From assembly GCA_036503065.1 (NCBI GenBank), contig DASXXM010000295.1:1-9993 (forward strand): 9,993 nucleotides of DNA, in the 5' to 3' direction. Source of the DNA: DATEPR01 sp036503065. Its GTDB lineage: Bacteria > Actinomycetota > Actinomycetes > Mycobacteriales > Pseudonocardiaceae. The notes below the pieces were generated by a model that was not told where the DNA came from, searched no databases, and was given only the letters and a program-made list of their open reading frames with translations. Shown piece by piece: positions 1 through 6,249 of the stretch; positions within the stretch are counted from its first letter, which is position 1; each line of letters opens with the position of its first letter. The translations under genes were made by a program, and so were the position numbers.

Positions 1-1114
1 GAACTGGGTGAACGACTGGGCGACGATGGCGAAGCGGTACGCCGGCAACCCGACGGTGATCGGGTTCGACCTGCGCAACGAGCCGCACACCCCCGCGGGC
101 GTCGCCTACGCGCAGGGCGCCACCTGGGGCACCGGCGACCCGAACACGGACATCCGGTTGGCCTACCAGAACGCCGGCAACGCCATCCTGGCCGTCAATC
201 CGCAGGCGCTGATCTTCGCCGAGGGCATCAGCATGAACCCCGACTCGGCAGCCGCCAGCGGCTTCGACGGCACCTGGTGGGGCGGCGACCTGGTGATGGC
301 GGGACAGTTCCCGGTGACGCTCAGCTCGCCCAACCACGTGGTCTACTCCGCGCACGACTACGGCCCGGTCCTGTTCCAGCAGACCTGGTTCAACTCGTCC
401 ACCACGCAGGCCAGCCTGTTCGGCGTGTGGAACAAGTTCTGGGGCTACGTGTGGGTGCAGAAGATCGCACCGCTGTGGGTGGGCGAGTTCGGCACCGGCA
501 ATGGGGCGACCGACGTGTCCGACACCACCCCGGGCTCCCAGGGCCAGTGGTTCTCCAGCCTGGTGGCCTACATCAAGAGCGCACCTTCGATGGGCTGGAC
601 CTACTGGGCGCTCAACGGTGAGGACTCCTTCGCGCTGCTGGACAACGGCTACGACCCGACACCGGTGAGCGCCGCCAAACAGTCGATGTTGCAAGCGATG
701 CAGTTCCCACTCACCGGCAGCACTCCCCCGACCACGACCCCACCGACCACCGGGCCCACCACGACCGGACCAACCACGACCACCGCAACACCACCCGGCG
801 CCACGTGCACGGCGGCGTACTCGGTCACGAACTCCTGGGCCGGCGGCCTCCAGGCGCAGGTCACGCTCACCAACACGGGAACTACGGCCATCAACGGCTG
901 GACTCTACAGTGGACGTTCCCGGGGGACGAGAAGATCAGCAACCTGTGGAACGCCACATTCACCCAGTCCGGCGCGCAGGTCACCGCGGTGGCAGCGGCC
1001 TTCGACAGCACGATCGCGCCCGGCACGTCGGTGAGCGTCGGCTTCACCGCGAACGCCACCAACGCGGCCGCGCCGACCACCTTCACGGTCAACGGCAGCG
1101 CCTGCGGCCACTGA
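1..1114 (+). CDS. GH5 endoglucanase with C-terminal CBM2, 5'-truncated by the window edge
   Basis: Secreted endo-beta-1,4-glucanase that makes internal cuts in cellulose; only the C-terminal part is visible. The reading frame is open from base 2, so the GTG at 8 is not the true start. Counting from that GTG, residues 1 to about 238 are the end of a GH5 domain. The acid/base Glu25 lies in FDLRNEPH, His116 and Tyr118 in YSAHDYG, and the nucleophile Glu160 in LWVGEFGT. The wording of these motifs resembles GH5 subfamily 1, such as Acidothermus E1; that comparison is from memory. A Thr/Pro linker (about 239-264) leads to a CBM2 bounded by Cys267 and Cys366, with the Trp residues expected for cellulose binding in NSW, NGW and NLWN. 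Roughly 130 catalytic residues and the signal peptide should lie upstream. The stop is 27 bases before the next cellulase gene, so the two are probably co-transcribed. Confidence 0.93.
   Translation, partial: NWVNDWATMAKRYAGNPTVIGFDLRNEPHTPAGVAYAQGATWGTGDPNTDIRLAYQNAGNAILAVNPQALIFAEGISMNPDSAAASGFDGTWWGGDLVMAGQFPVTLSSPNHVVYSAHDYGPVLFQQTWFNSSTTQASLFGVWNKFWGYVWVQKIAPLWVGEFGTGNGATDVSDTTPGSQGQWFSSLVAYIKSAPSMGWTYWALNGEDSFALLDNGYDPTPVSAAKQSMLQAMQFPLTGSTPPTTTPPTTGPTTTGPTTTTATPPGATCTAAYSVTNSWAGGLQAQVTLTNTGTTAINGWTLQWTFPGDEKISNLWNATFTQSGAQVTAVAAAFDSTIAPGTSVSVGFTANATNAAAPTTFTVNGSACGH
725..796 (+). repeat. Thr/Pro linker-coding repeat in the first GH5 gene
   Basis: Degenerate direct repeats built on ACCACGACC/CCGACCAC encode a PPTTT-type linker between the GH5 domain and CBM2. 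Similar DNA recurs in the GH6 and GH12 genes of this window. Such linkers are flexible and often O-glycosylated in actinobacterial cellulases (family knowledge). Confidence 0.75.
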
Positions 1115-1141
1115 AATTCGTCCTCAACGAGGAGGTACACG

Positions 1142-2896
1142 ATGAGACAACTCATCCCGCGCGCCGTCCGGCTGGTCGCCGGTGTCGCGGGTGGGGCGGC
1201 CCTGCTGCTCGGCGGCATGGTCGCCACGACACCAACGGCGGTGGCGGCGACCACGCCACCGTGCCAGGTCGCATACACGGTGACCAACGCGTGGTCCACC
1301 GGGTTCCAGGGCTCGATCGACATCACCAACAACAGTGCCCCGGTCACCAGTTGGACGCTCGGCTTCAGTTTCCCGAGCAGTCAGACGGTCTCCAACGGAT
1401 GGAACGGCACCTGGACCCAGACCGGCCAGAACGTCATGGTGGCGAGTGCCGCCTGGAACGGCAGCCTGGCCACCGGTGGCAAGGTCAACGTCGGTTTCAC
1501 CGCCAACTTCTCCGGTGGCACCAACACCAACCCCATGGCGTTCACCCTCAACGGGGTGGCGTGCAACGGCGCGTCCGGCACGCCGACGCCGACGGTCGCC
1601 CTCACCAGTCCCACCGCAGGACAGAGCTTCACCGCGCCGGCGACCATCCCGCTCGCCGCGACGGCGACGGAGGCAGGCGGCTCGATCAGCAAGGTCGAGT
1701 TCCTCTCCGGCACGACCGTGCTGAGCACCGCCACGACCAGCCCGTACACCTTCAGCTGGACCGGCGTTGCGGCCGGCACCTACTCGCTGACCGCTGAGGC
1801 GTTCGACGCGACCGGCGTCACGGCGGCGTCGGCGTCGGTCTCGGTCACCGTCGGCGGCGGCGGAACGGGCGGTGGTGGTCCTGCGCCACAACTGCACGTG
1901 TCCGGCAACAAGCTCGTCGACGCGAGCGGCAAGACCGTCATGCTGCACGGCGTCAACCGGTCCGGCGCCGAGTTCGCCTGCGTGCAGGGCAACGGGATCT
2001 GGGACGGCCCGGTGGACCAGACATCGGTCACCGCCATCAAGAGTTGGCATGTCACCGCCGTCCGGGTGCCACTGAACGAGGCGTGCTGGAACGCCGAGTC
2101 CTATGTCATGCCGCAGTTCGCCGGCGCGACCTACCAGTCGGCGATCAAGGCGTTCGTGAATCTGCTGAACAGCAATGGAATCGTTGCCGAGCTGGATCTG
2201 CACTGGACCGACGGCGCGTACACCGGCAACTCGGCGGGCAGTTGCACGATCCCGGCCGAGGCCCTGTGCCAGAAGCCGATGCCGGACGCGGCCCAGGCGA
2301 TCCCGTTCTGGACGTCGGTGGCCAGTACGTTCAAGGGCAACAACGCGGTGATCTTCGACCTGTTCAACGAGCCGTTCGCCAGCCGGGCGACCGGCAGCGA
2401 CGCCAGCGGCTGGACGTGCTGGCGCGACGGCGGCACGTGCGCGGGTATCGGCTACCAGGTCGCGGGCATGCAGTCGATGGTGAACGCCGTCCGGTCGACG
2501 GGCGCGACGAACGTGATCGCGCTCGGTGGCGAGGAGTTCTCCAACGAGCTGACCCAGTGGCTGGCCTTCGAGCCGACCGACCCGGCTGGCAATCTCGTCG
2601 CTGCGTGGCACTCGTACAACTTCAACACCTGCTCCAACCAGTCCTGCTGGACGAGCCAGGTCGCACCGGTCATCGCGAAGGTGCCGCTGATCGCCGGTGA
2701 GATCGGCGAGAACGACTGCGCCACCGGTTACATCACCCCGTTGATGAGCTTCCTGGACTCGCAGGGCGCCAGTTACCTGGGGTGGACGTGGAATGCCTGG
2801 AACTGCTCGACCGGGCCGTCCCTGATCTCCGACTACACGGGTACGCCCACCGCATTCGGGGCGGGCTACAAGGCGCACCTGCTGTCGCTGCCGTAG
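1142..2896 (+). CDS. Secreted modular GH5 glycoside hydrolase: CBM2 - Ig-like - GH5
   Basis: Predicted secreted beta-1,4-glucanase or related beta-glycanase of 584 residues. The start is ATG, six bases after GAGGAGGT (1129-1136). Residues 1-35 are a signal peptide with an AVA/A cleavage site. Residues 41-141 are a CBM2 bounded by two Cys. Residues about 148-238 look like a bacterial Ig domain (repeated beta strands, SKVEFLSG and AGTYSLTAEAFD motifs). A Gly-rich linker precedes the GH5 domain from about residue 250. The acid/base is Glu410 in DLFNEPF and the nucleophile is Glu520 in IAGEIGEND. The GH5 domain has many Cys residues (ACVQG, EACWN, SCTIP, TCWRD, NTCSNQSCW, NDC, WNCS), which suggests disulfides. 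It is a different GH5 type from the upstream gene; I do not assign a subfamily, so the preferred substrate (cellulose, mannan or mixed-link glucan) is open. A strong hairpin terminator follows. Confidence 0.92.
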   Translation: MRQLIPRAVRLVAGVAGGAALLLGGMVATTPTAVAATTPPCQVAYTVTNAWSTGFQGSIDITNNSAPVTSWTLGFSFPSSQTVSNGWNGTWTQTGQNVMVASAAWNGSLATGGKVNVGFTANFSGGTNTNPMAFTLNGVACNGASGTPTPTVALTSPTAGQSFTAPATIPLAATATEAGGSISKVEFLSGTTVLSTATTSPYTFSWTGVAAGTYSLTAEAFDATGVTAASASVSVTVGGGGTGGGGPAPQLHVSGNKLVDASGKTVMLHGVNRSGAEFACVQGNGIWDGPVDQTSVTAIKSWHVTAVRVPLNEACWNAESYVMPQFAGATYQSAIKAFVNLLNSNGIVAELDLHWTDGAYTGNSAGSCTIPAEALCQKPMPDAAQAIPFWTSVASTFKGNNAVIFDLFNEPFASRATGSDASGWTCWRDGGTCAGIGYQVAGMQSMVNAVRSTGATNVIALGGEEFSNELTQWLAFEPTDPAGNLVAAWHSYNFNTCSNQSCWTSQVAPVIAKVPLIAGEIGENDCATGYITPLMSFLDSQGASYLGWTWNAWNCSTGPSLISDYTGTPTAFGAGYKAHLLSLP

Positions 2897-2911
2897 CACT
2901 CGCCCTTCCCC

Positions 2912-2961
2912 GGACGCCTCCACTGTCGCTGCAGCCCCGTGCGGTGGCAGTGGAGGCGTCC
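2912..2961 (+). terminator. Strong hairpin terminator after the GH5 pair
   Basis: A perfect 14-base inverted repeat (2912-2925 with 2948-2961, GGACGCCTCCACTG against its complement) extends inward by eight more pairs, three or four of them G-U, to leave a six-base loop. It is followed by CTTTAG rather than a long T tract, which is usual for high-GC actinobacteria. It starts 15 bases after the stop of the second GH5 gene and should insulate the GH6 gene from read-through. Confidence 0.85.
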
Positions 2962-3148
2962 TTTAGTCCACAGTGGATACAGCAAAGTGTAAATTACATC
3001 AGCACTGGTTCGTAAGTTTCCCAGCACGTGGCTATTTCCGCTGGTCGGCGCCTTGTCGTCGACAGTGGCCACAATCGCCGATTTCCGTCCCGTGTTTCCG
3101 TCATACGCTGGCGCGCGGATCGGATTCGGTTCACGTCCTGTCAACGTC
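2962..3148 (+). promoter_or_regulatory. Putative promoter/operator region of the GH6 exocellulase gene
   Basis: About 190 non-coding bases lie between the terminator and the ribosome binding site, with an A/T-rich patch (2978-3000) unusual for this DNA. Two 11-base palindromes with one-base centres stand out: TCCACAGTGGA (2967-2977) and TGTAAATTACA (2988-2998). Their centres are 21 bases apart. Further down, TTTCCGTC occurs twice (3082-3089 and 3095-3102), and an 8-base palindrome GTGGCCAC lies at 3065-3072. I find no convincing -35/-10 pair and no match to the actinobacterial CebR/CelR operator TGGGAGCGCTCCCA. That a promoter lies here is inferred from the preceding terminator. Confidence 0.5.
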
Positions 3149-3156
3149 GAGAGGAG
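3149..3156 (+). promoter_or_regulatory. Ribosome binding site deciding the GH6 start
   Basis: GAGAGGAG lies eight bases before the ATG at 3165. The frame is open back to an ATG at 2973, but that start would overlap the regulatory region and bury the signal peptide behind 64 unrelated residues. The site at 3149 therefore fixes the start at 3165. Confidence 0.85.
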
Positions 3157-3164
3157 AATCCGAC

Positions 3165-4991
3165 ATGAGATTCGGCCAACCGCCGCGCGCGTCACGACGC
3201 GCTCTCGTGGCGGCGTCCGCCGTGGTCGTCGCCGCCGGCCTCACCGCCGTCGTGGTGTCCAATGCAAGCGCCGCCAGTAGCTGCACGGTCGCGTACCAGT
3301 TCCAGACCACCTGGAGTACCGGTGCGACGGTCAACCTGAACATCACCAACAACGGTCCGGCGATCACGTCCTGGACGGTGGGGTTCACGTTCCCTGGTAA
3401 CCAACAGGTTTCCAACGGATGGAACGCCACCTACACCCAGACCGGCGAGTCGGTGACGGCGGCCAGCCTGAGCTACAACGGCTCACTGGCCACCGGTGCC
3501 AGCACCAGCACCGGTTTCAACCTGTCCGTCTCCGGTACCGATACCGCGCCAACGGCCATCACGCTCAACGGCCAGGCGTGCAACGGTGGCGGCAACCCGC
3601 CGCCCACCACCACGACCGCACCGCCGCCGACCACGACCACCGGTGGGGGCACGACGACAACGACGCCGCCGACCACCACGACCGCTCCGCCCACCACGAC
3701 GTCGACAGGGACCGGGAACCCGCAACCGCACGTTGCCAACCCGTTCGTCGGCGCGGCCCAGTACCTCAACCCGGACTACACCGCCGAGGTGTCGGGGGTC
3801 TCGGGTGGTTCCCTGGTTGCCAAGTGGGCCACGGGTATCTGGATGGACAAGAAGGCCGCGATCGCAGGCGGCAACGGCCGCCTGAGCCTGACCCAGCAGA
3901 TGGACAACGCGCTGGCACGGGCGGCGAGCGGGCCGGTGACCATCGAGATCGTGGTCTACGACCTGCCTGGCCGCGACTGTGCGGCACTGGCGTCCAACGG
4001 CGAGATCCCGGCGACGACGGCTGGTCTGACCGACTACGAGACCAACTACATCACGCCGATCGTCAACATCCTGAACCAGCCGAAGTACGTCAACAGCAAC
4101 CTGCGGGTCGTCACGGTCGTCGAGCCGGACTCGCTGCCCAACGCGGTCACCAACACGGGCCTCGCGACGTGCCAGGCCTCGACTCCGTTCTACGAGCAGG
4201 GCATCGAGTTCGCGCTGAACAAACTGCACGCGATCTCCAACGTGTACAACTACATCGACGTCGGGCACTCGGGATGGCTGGGCTGGCCCAGCAACCTGCC
4301 GCCCGCCGCACAGGAGTTCGCGAAGGTGGCACGGGCGACCACCGCCGGCTTCGACAGCGTGGACGGTTTCATCAGCAACACCGCGAACACCTCGCCGACC
4401 ACGGAGCCCTTCCTGCCCACCCCGACCATGCAGGTCGGTGGGCAGCCCCTGAACTCGGCGGCGTTCTACCAGTTCAACCCGTTCTTCGACGAGCACTCCT
4501 TCGACAACGCGCTGTACAGCCAACTGGTGGCGGACGGCTTCCCCGCCCGCATCGGGATGCTGATCGACACATCGCGCAACGGATGGGGTGGCCCGAGTCG
4601 GCCGACGGCGCTGAACTCCAGTCCAACCACACCGGACACCTACGTAGCGGCCAACAAGATCGACCAGCGACCGTTCCGTGGTGACTGGTGCAACCAGAAC
4701 GGCGCCGGCATCGGTGCTGTGCCGCAGGCGCAGCCCTTCGGCGCATCGGACCACGTGATCGCGTACGTGTGGATCAAGCCTCCCGGCGAGTCCGACGGTG
4801 ACTACCCCACCGCGACGCACTCGCACGGCGACCCGCACTGCGACCCCAACGGCACCAACACCGACAACCCCAACGGTTCCGGCAACGTGCACCCGACCGG
4901 ATCGTTCCCGGGCTTCGACATCCCGGCCGGTCAGTTCTTCCCCGCTGAGTTCGCTCAGCTCGTAGCAAACGCATTCCCGCCGCTGTCCTGA
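3165..4991 (+). CDS. GH6 exocellulase (1,4-beta-cellobiohydrolase, Cel6B type) with N-terminal CBM2
   Basis: Secreted cellobiohydrolase of 608 residues. GH6 exocellulases release cellobiose from non-reducing chain ends with inversion (family knowledge). Residues 1-36 are a signal peptide with an ASA/A cleavage site; the SRRALVA stretch is weakly Tat-like. CBM2 spans Cys40 to Cys139. A long Thr/Pro/Gly linker runs to about 185, and the GH6 domain fills about 190-608. Active-site motifs are clear: Asp271 in YDLPGRDCAA, Asp322 in VVEPDSLPN, YIDVGHSGWLGWP, MLIDTSRNGWGGP and WIKPPGESDGD. The catalytic domain of about 420 residues matches bacterial exo-acting Cel6B enzymes rather than GH6 endoglucanases of roughly 290 residues, the extra length forming loops that close the active-site tunnel. 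The gene is flanked by hairpins on both sides, so it may be a single transcription unit. Processivity is inferred, not shown. Confidence 0.95.
   Translation: MRFGQPPRASRRALVAASAVVVAAGLTAVVVSNASAASSCTVAYQFQTTWSTGATVNLNITNNGPAITSWTVGFTFPGNQQVSNGWNATYTQTGESVTAASLSYNGSLATGASTSTGFNLSVSGTDTAPTAITLNGQACNGGGNPPPTTTTAPPPTTTTGGGTTTTTPPTTTTAPPTTTSTGTGNPQPHVANPFVGAAQYLNPDYTAEVSGVSGGSLVAKWATGIWMDKKAAIAGGNGRLSLTQQMDNALARAASGPVTIEIVVYDLPGRDCAALASNGEIPATTAGLTDYETNYITPIVNILNQPKYVNSNLRVVTVVEPDSLPNAVTNTGLATCQASTPFYEQGIEFALNKLHAISNVYNYIDVGHSGWLGWPSNLPPAAQEFAKVARATTAGFDSVDGFISNTANTSPTTEPFLPTPTMQVGGQPLNSAAFYQFNPFFDEHSFDNALYSQLVADGFPARIGMLIDTSRNGWGGPSRPTALNSSPTTPDTYVAANKIDQRPFRGDWCNQNGAGIGAVPQAQPFGASDHVIAYVWIKPPGESDGDYPTATHSHGDPHCDPNGTNTDNPNGSGNVHPTGSFPGFDIPAGQFFPAEFAQLVANAFPPLS
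3598..3708 (+). repeat. Thr/Pro linker-coding repeat in the GH6 gene
   Basis: Degenerate repeats of ACCACGACC and CCGCCGACC encode a TTTTAPP-type linker between CBM2 and the GH6 domain. The 19-mer CCGCCGACCACCACGACCG at 3666-3684 recurs exactly at 5902-5920 in the GH12 gene. Confidence 0.8.
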
Positions 4992-4999
4992 CCGAACCC

Positions 5000-5039
5000 G
5001 CCTGACCGGCCCGCCGCTGTCCGCGCGGGCCGGTCAGGC
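5000..5039 (+). terminator. Hairpin terminator or attenuator between the GH6 and GH12 genes
   Basis: A perfect 14-base inverted repeat (GCCTGACCGGCCCG at 5000-5013 with 5026-5039), extended by one C-G pair, leaves a ten-base loop. There is no T tract after it. It begins nine bases after the GH6 stop and ends 18 bases before the GH12 ribosome binding site. Only about 30 bases remain before the GH12 start, too short for an ordinary promoter plus leader unless the promoter overlaps the hairpin. It may therefore be a partial terminator that lowers expression of the genes behind it, or a 3'-end stabiliser. Confidence 0.7.
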
Positions 5040-5057
5040 ACACCATCGTGAGTCCAG

Positions 5058-5064
5058 AAAGGAG
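5058..5064 (+). promoter_or_regulatory. Ribosome binding site of the GH12 gene
   Basis: AAAGGAG lies six bases before the GTG at 5071 and supports this GTG as the start. The encoded protein then begins with a positively charged N-terminus (MIARTRW) followed by the hydrophobic core of a signal peptide. Confidence 0.8.
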
Positions 5065-5070
5065 TCAGCC

Positions 5071-6234
5071 GTGATCGCAAGGACGCGATGGGCGGCAGTG
5101 GCGGCGCTCGGCACCGCCATCGCCAGTGCCCTGGCGTTGACCGTCGTGGCGACCAACGCCGATGCGGCGACCACGACGCTGTGCGCGCTGCAGACGGCAC
5201 CGGCCATGGGCGGCGCCTACACCGTGCAGAACAACGAATGGGGCTCCAGCGCATCGGAATGCGTCAACACCGACGGCAACGCCGACTTCACGGTGGCCAA
5301 CTCGTCCATCGCGAACTCCACCAGCGGCGCGCCCGGCGGCTACGCGTCCATCTACAAGGGCTGCCACTGGGGTGCCTGCACCCAGGGTAGCGGCATGCCC
5401 ATCCAGGTGGCCGCCATGCACCCGGGCACGGTGACCACGAGCTGGAGCACGAAACAGCCGGGTACCGGCGCCTACGACGTGGCCTACGACATCTGGTTCA
5501 ACCAGACCCCCACCACACCCGGCCAGCCCAACGGCACCGAGCTGATGATCTGGCTCAACCACAACGGCCCGGTACAGCCGTTCGGCTCGAAAGTGGCCAC
5601 CACCACGGTCAACGGCGTGTCCTACGACGTGTGGTTCGGCACCCAGGGCTGGAACACGGTGTCCTACACGATGACCAACCCCACCACGTCGGTGAGCAAC
5701 CTGGACGTGAACGGCCTCGCCGCGGACGCGGTCAGCCGGGGCTACCTCCAGAACTCCTGGTTCCTGATCGACGTCGAGGCCGGCTTCGAGATGTGGCAGG
5801 GCGGCGCCGGCCTGGCCACCAACTCGTTCTCGGTCAACGCCAACGGCGGCGGCACCAACCCGCCACCCACCACGACGACCACGACCGCGCCGCCGCCACC
5901 TCCGCCGACCACCACGACCGGCTCGTCCGGCGGTGGCTGCTCGGCCGCCTACTCGGTGACCAACAGCTGGGCAGGCGGTTTCCAGGCCGCCGTCACGGTG
6001 ACGAACAACGGGACGGCACCGATCAACGGCTGGAGCCTCGGCTGGACGTTCCCCGGCGACCAGAAGATCAGCAACATGTGGAACGCCGGCTTCACCCAGA
6101 CCGGCACACAGGTACAGGCCACCAACGCCTCCTACGACGGCGCCCTCGCACCGGGCACCGGCACCTCGATGGGCTTCACCGCCACGTCGACCAGTGGCAG
6201 CGCGAGTCCGACGATCACCTGCACAACGCACTGA
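5071..6234 (+). CDS. GH12 endoglucanase with C-terminal CBM2
   Basis: Secreted endo-beta-1,4-glucanase of 387 residues; GH12 enzymes are retaining hydrolases that cut soluble and amorphous cellulose (family knowledge). The GTG start follows AAAGGAG. Residues 1-32 form the signal peptide (ADA/A cleavage). Residues about 37-258 are the GH12 domain, with NNEWGSS near the start, nucleophile Glu157 in TELMIWLNHNG and acid/base Glu240 in AGFEMWQGG. The 83-residue spacing of the two Glu agrees with what I recall for Streptomyces CelB2. A Thr/Pro linker (259-289) leads to a CBM2 from Cys290 to Cys384. Its CBM2 closely resembles that of the first GH5 gene (YSVTNSWAGG, INGW, WTFPGD, KISN). The stop is only 15 bases before the first permease gene, so this enzyme is probably translated from the same message as the transporter. 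Confidence 0.95.
   Translation: MIARTRWAAVAALGTAIASALALTVVATNADAATTTLCALQTAPAMGGAYTVQNNEWGSSASECVNTDGNADFTVANSSIANSTSGAPGGYASIYKGCHWGACTQGSGMPIQVAAMHPGTVTTSWSTKQPGTGAYDVAYDIWFNQTPTTPGQPNGTELMIWLNHNGPVQPFGSKVATTTVNGVSYDVWFGTQGWNTVSYTMTNPTTSVSNLDVNGLAADAVSRGYLQNSWFLIDVEAGFEMWQGGAGLATNSFSVNANGGGTNPPPTTTTTTAPPPPPPTTTTGSSGGGCSAAYSVTNSWAGGFQAAVTVTNNGTAPINGWSLGWTFPGDQKISNMWNAGFTQTGTQVQATNASYDGALAPGTGTSMGFTATSTSGSASPTITCTTH
5861..5920 (+). repeat. Thr/Pro linker-coding repeat in the GH12 gene
   Basis: Repeats of ACCACGACC and CCGCCACC encode a PPTTTTTTAPPPPPPTTTT-like linker between GH12 and CBM2. The tract shares an exact 19-mer (5902-5920) with the GH6 linker. Confidence 0.8.
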
Positions 6235-6249
6235 AAGAGACGTGGCCAG

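Noticed and set aside
8..10. GTG at 8 as the start of the first GH5 gene
   Set aside because: The frame is open to the left edge, the first codons already belong to the GH5 domain, and no signal peptide is present; the gene is cut by the window edge.
1124..2923. A 599-codon open frame on the - strand opposite the second GH5 gene
   Set aside because: It is low-complexity Arg/Gly/Val/Asp-rich sequence of the kind made by the complement of high-GC coding DNA. It has no recognisable domain, while the + strand frame has a signal peptide, CBM2 and intact GH5 motifs.
2973..3164. An upstream ATG start for the GH6 protein at 2973
   Set aside because: The 64 extra residues are unlike a secreted protein N-terminus and cover the promoter region. 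The ATG at 3165 has a strong ribosome binding site and begins a typical signal peptide.
3598..3708. A CRISPR-like or tandem-repeat array
   Set aside because: The repeats are short, irregular, without spacers and in frame inside a gene; they encode a Thr/Pro linker.
3483..4892. A 469-codon open frame on the - strand opposite the GH6 gene
   Set aside because: Same GC-driven shadow: Arg/Val/Gly-rich with no domain, fully inside a convincing GH6 gene.
1115..5070. CebR/CelR operator (TGGGAGCGCTCCCA) in the three intergenic gaps between the cellulase genes
   Set aside because: No match or near match was seen by eye at 1115-1141, 2897-3164 or 4992-5070; an operator could still lie upstream of the first gene, outside the window.
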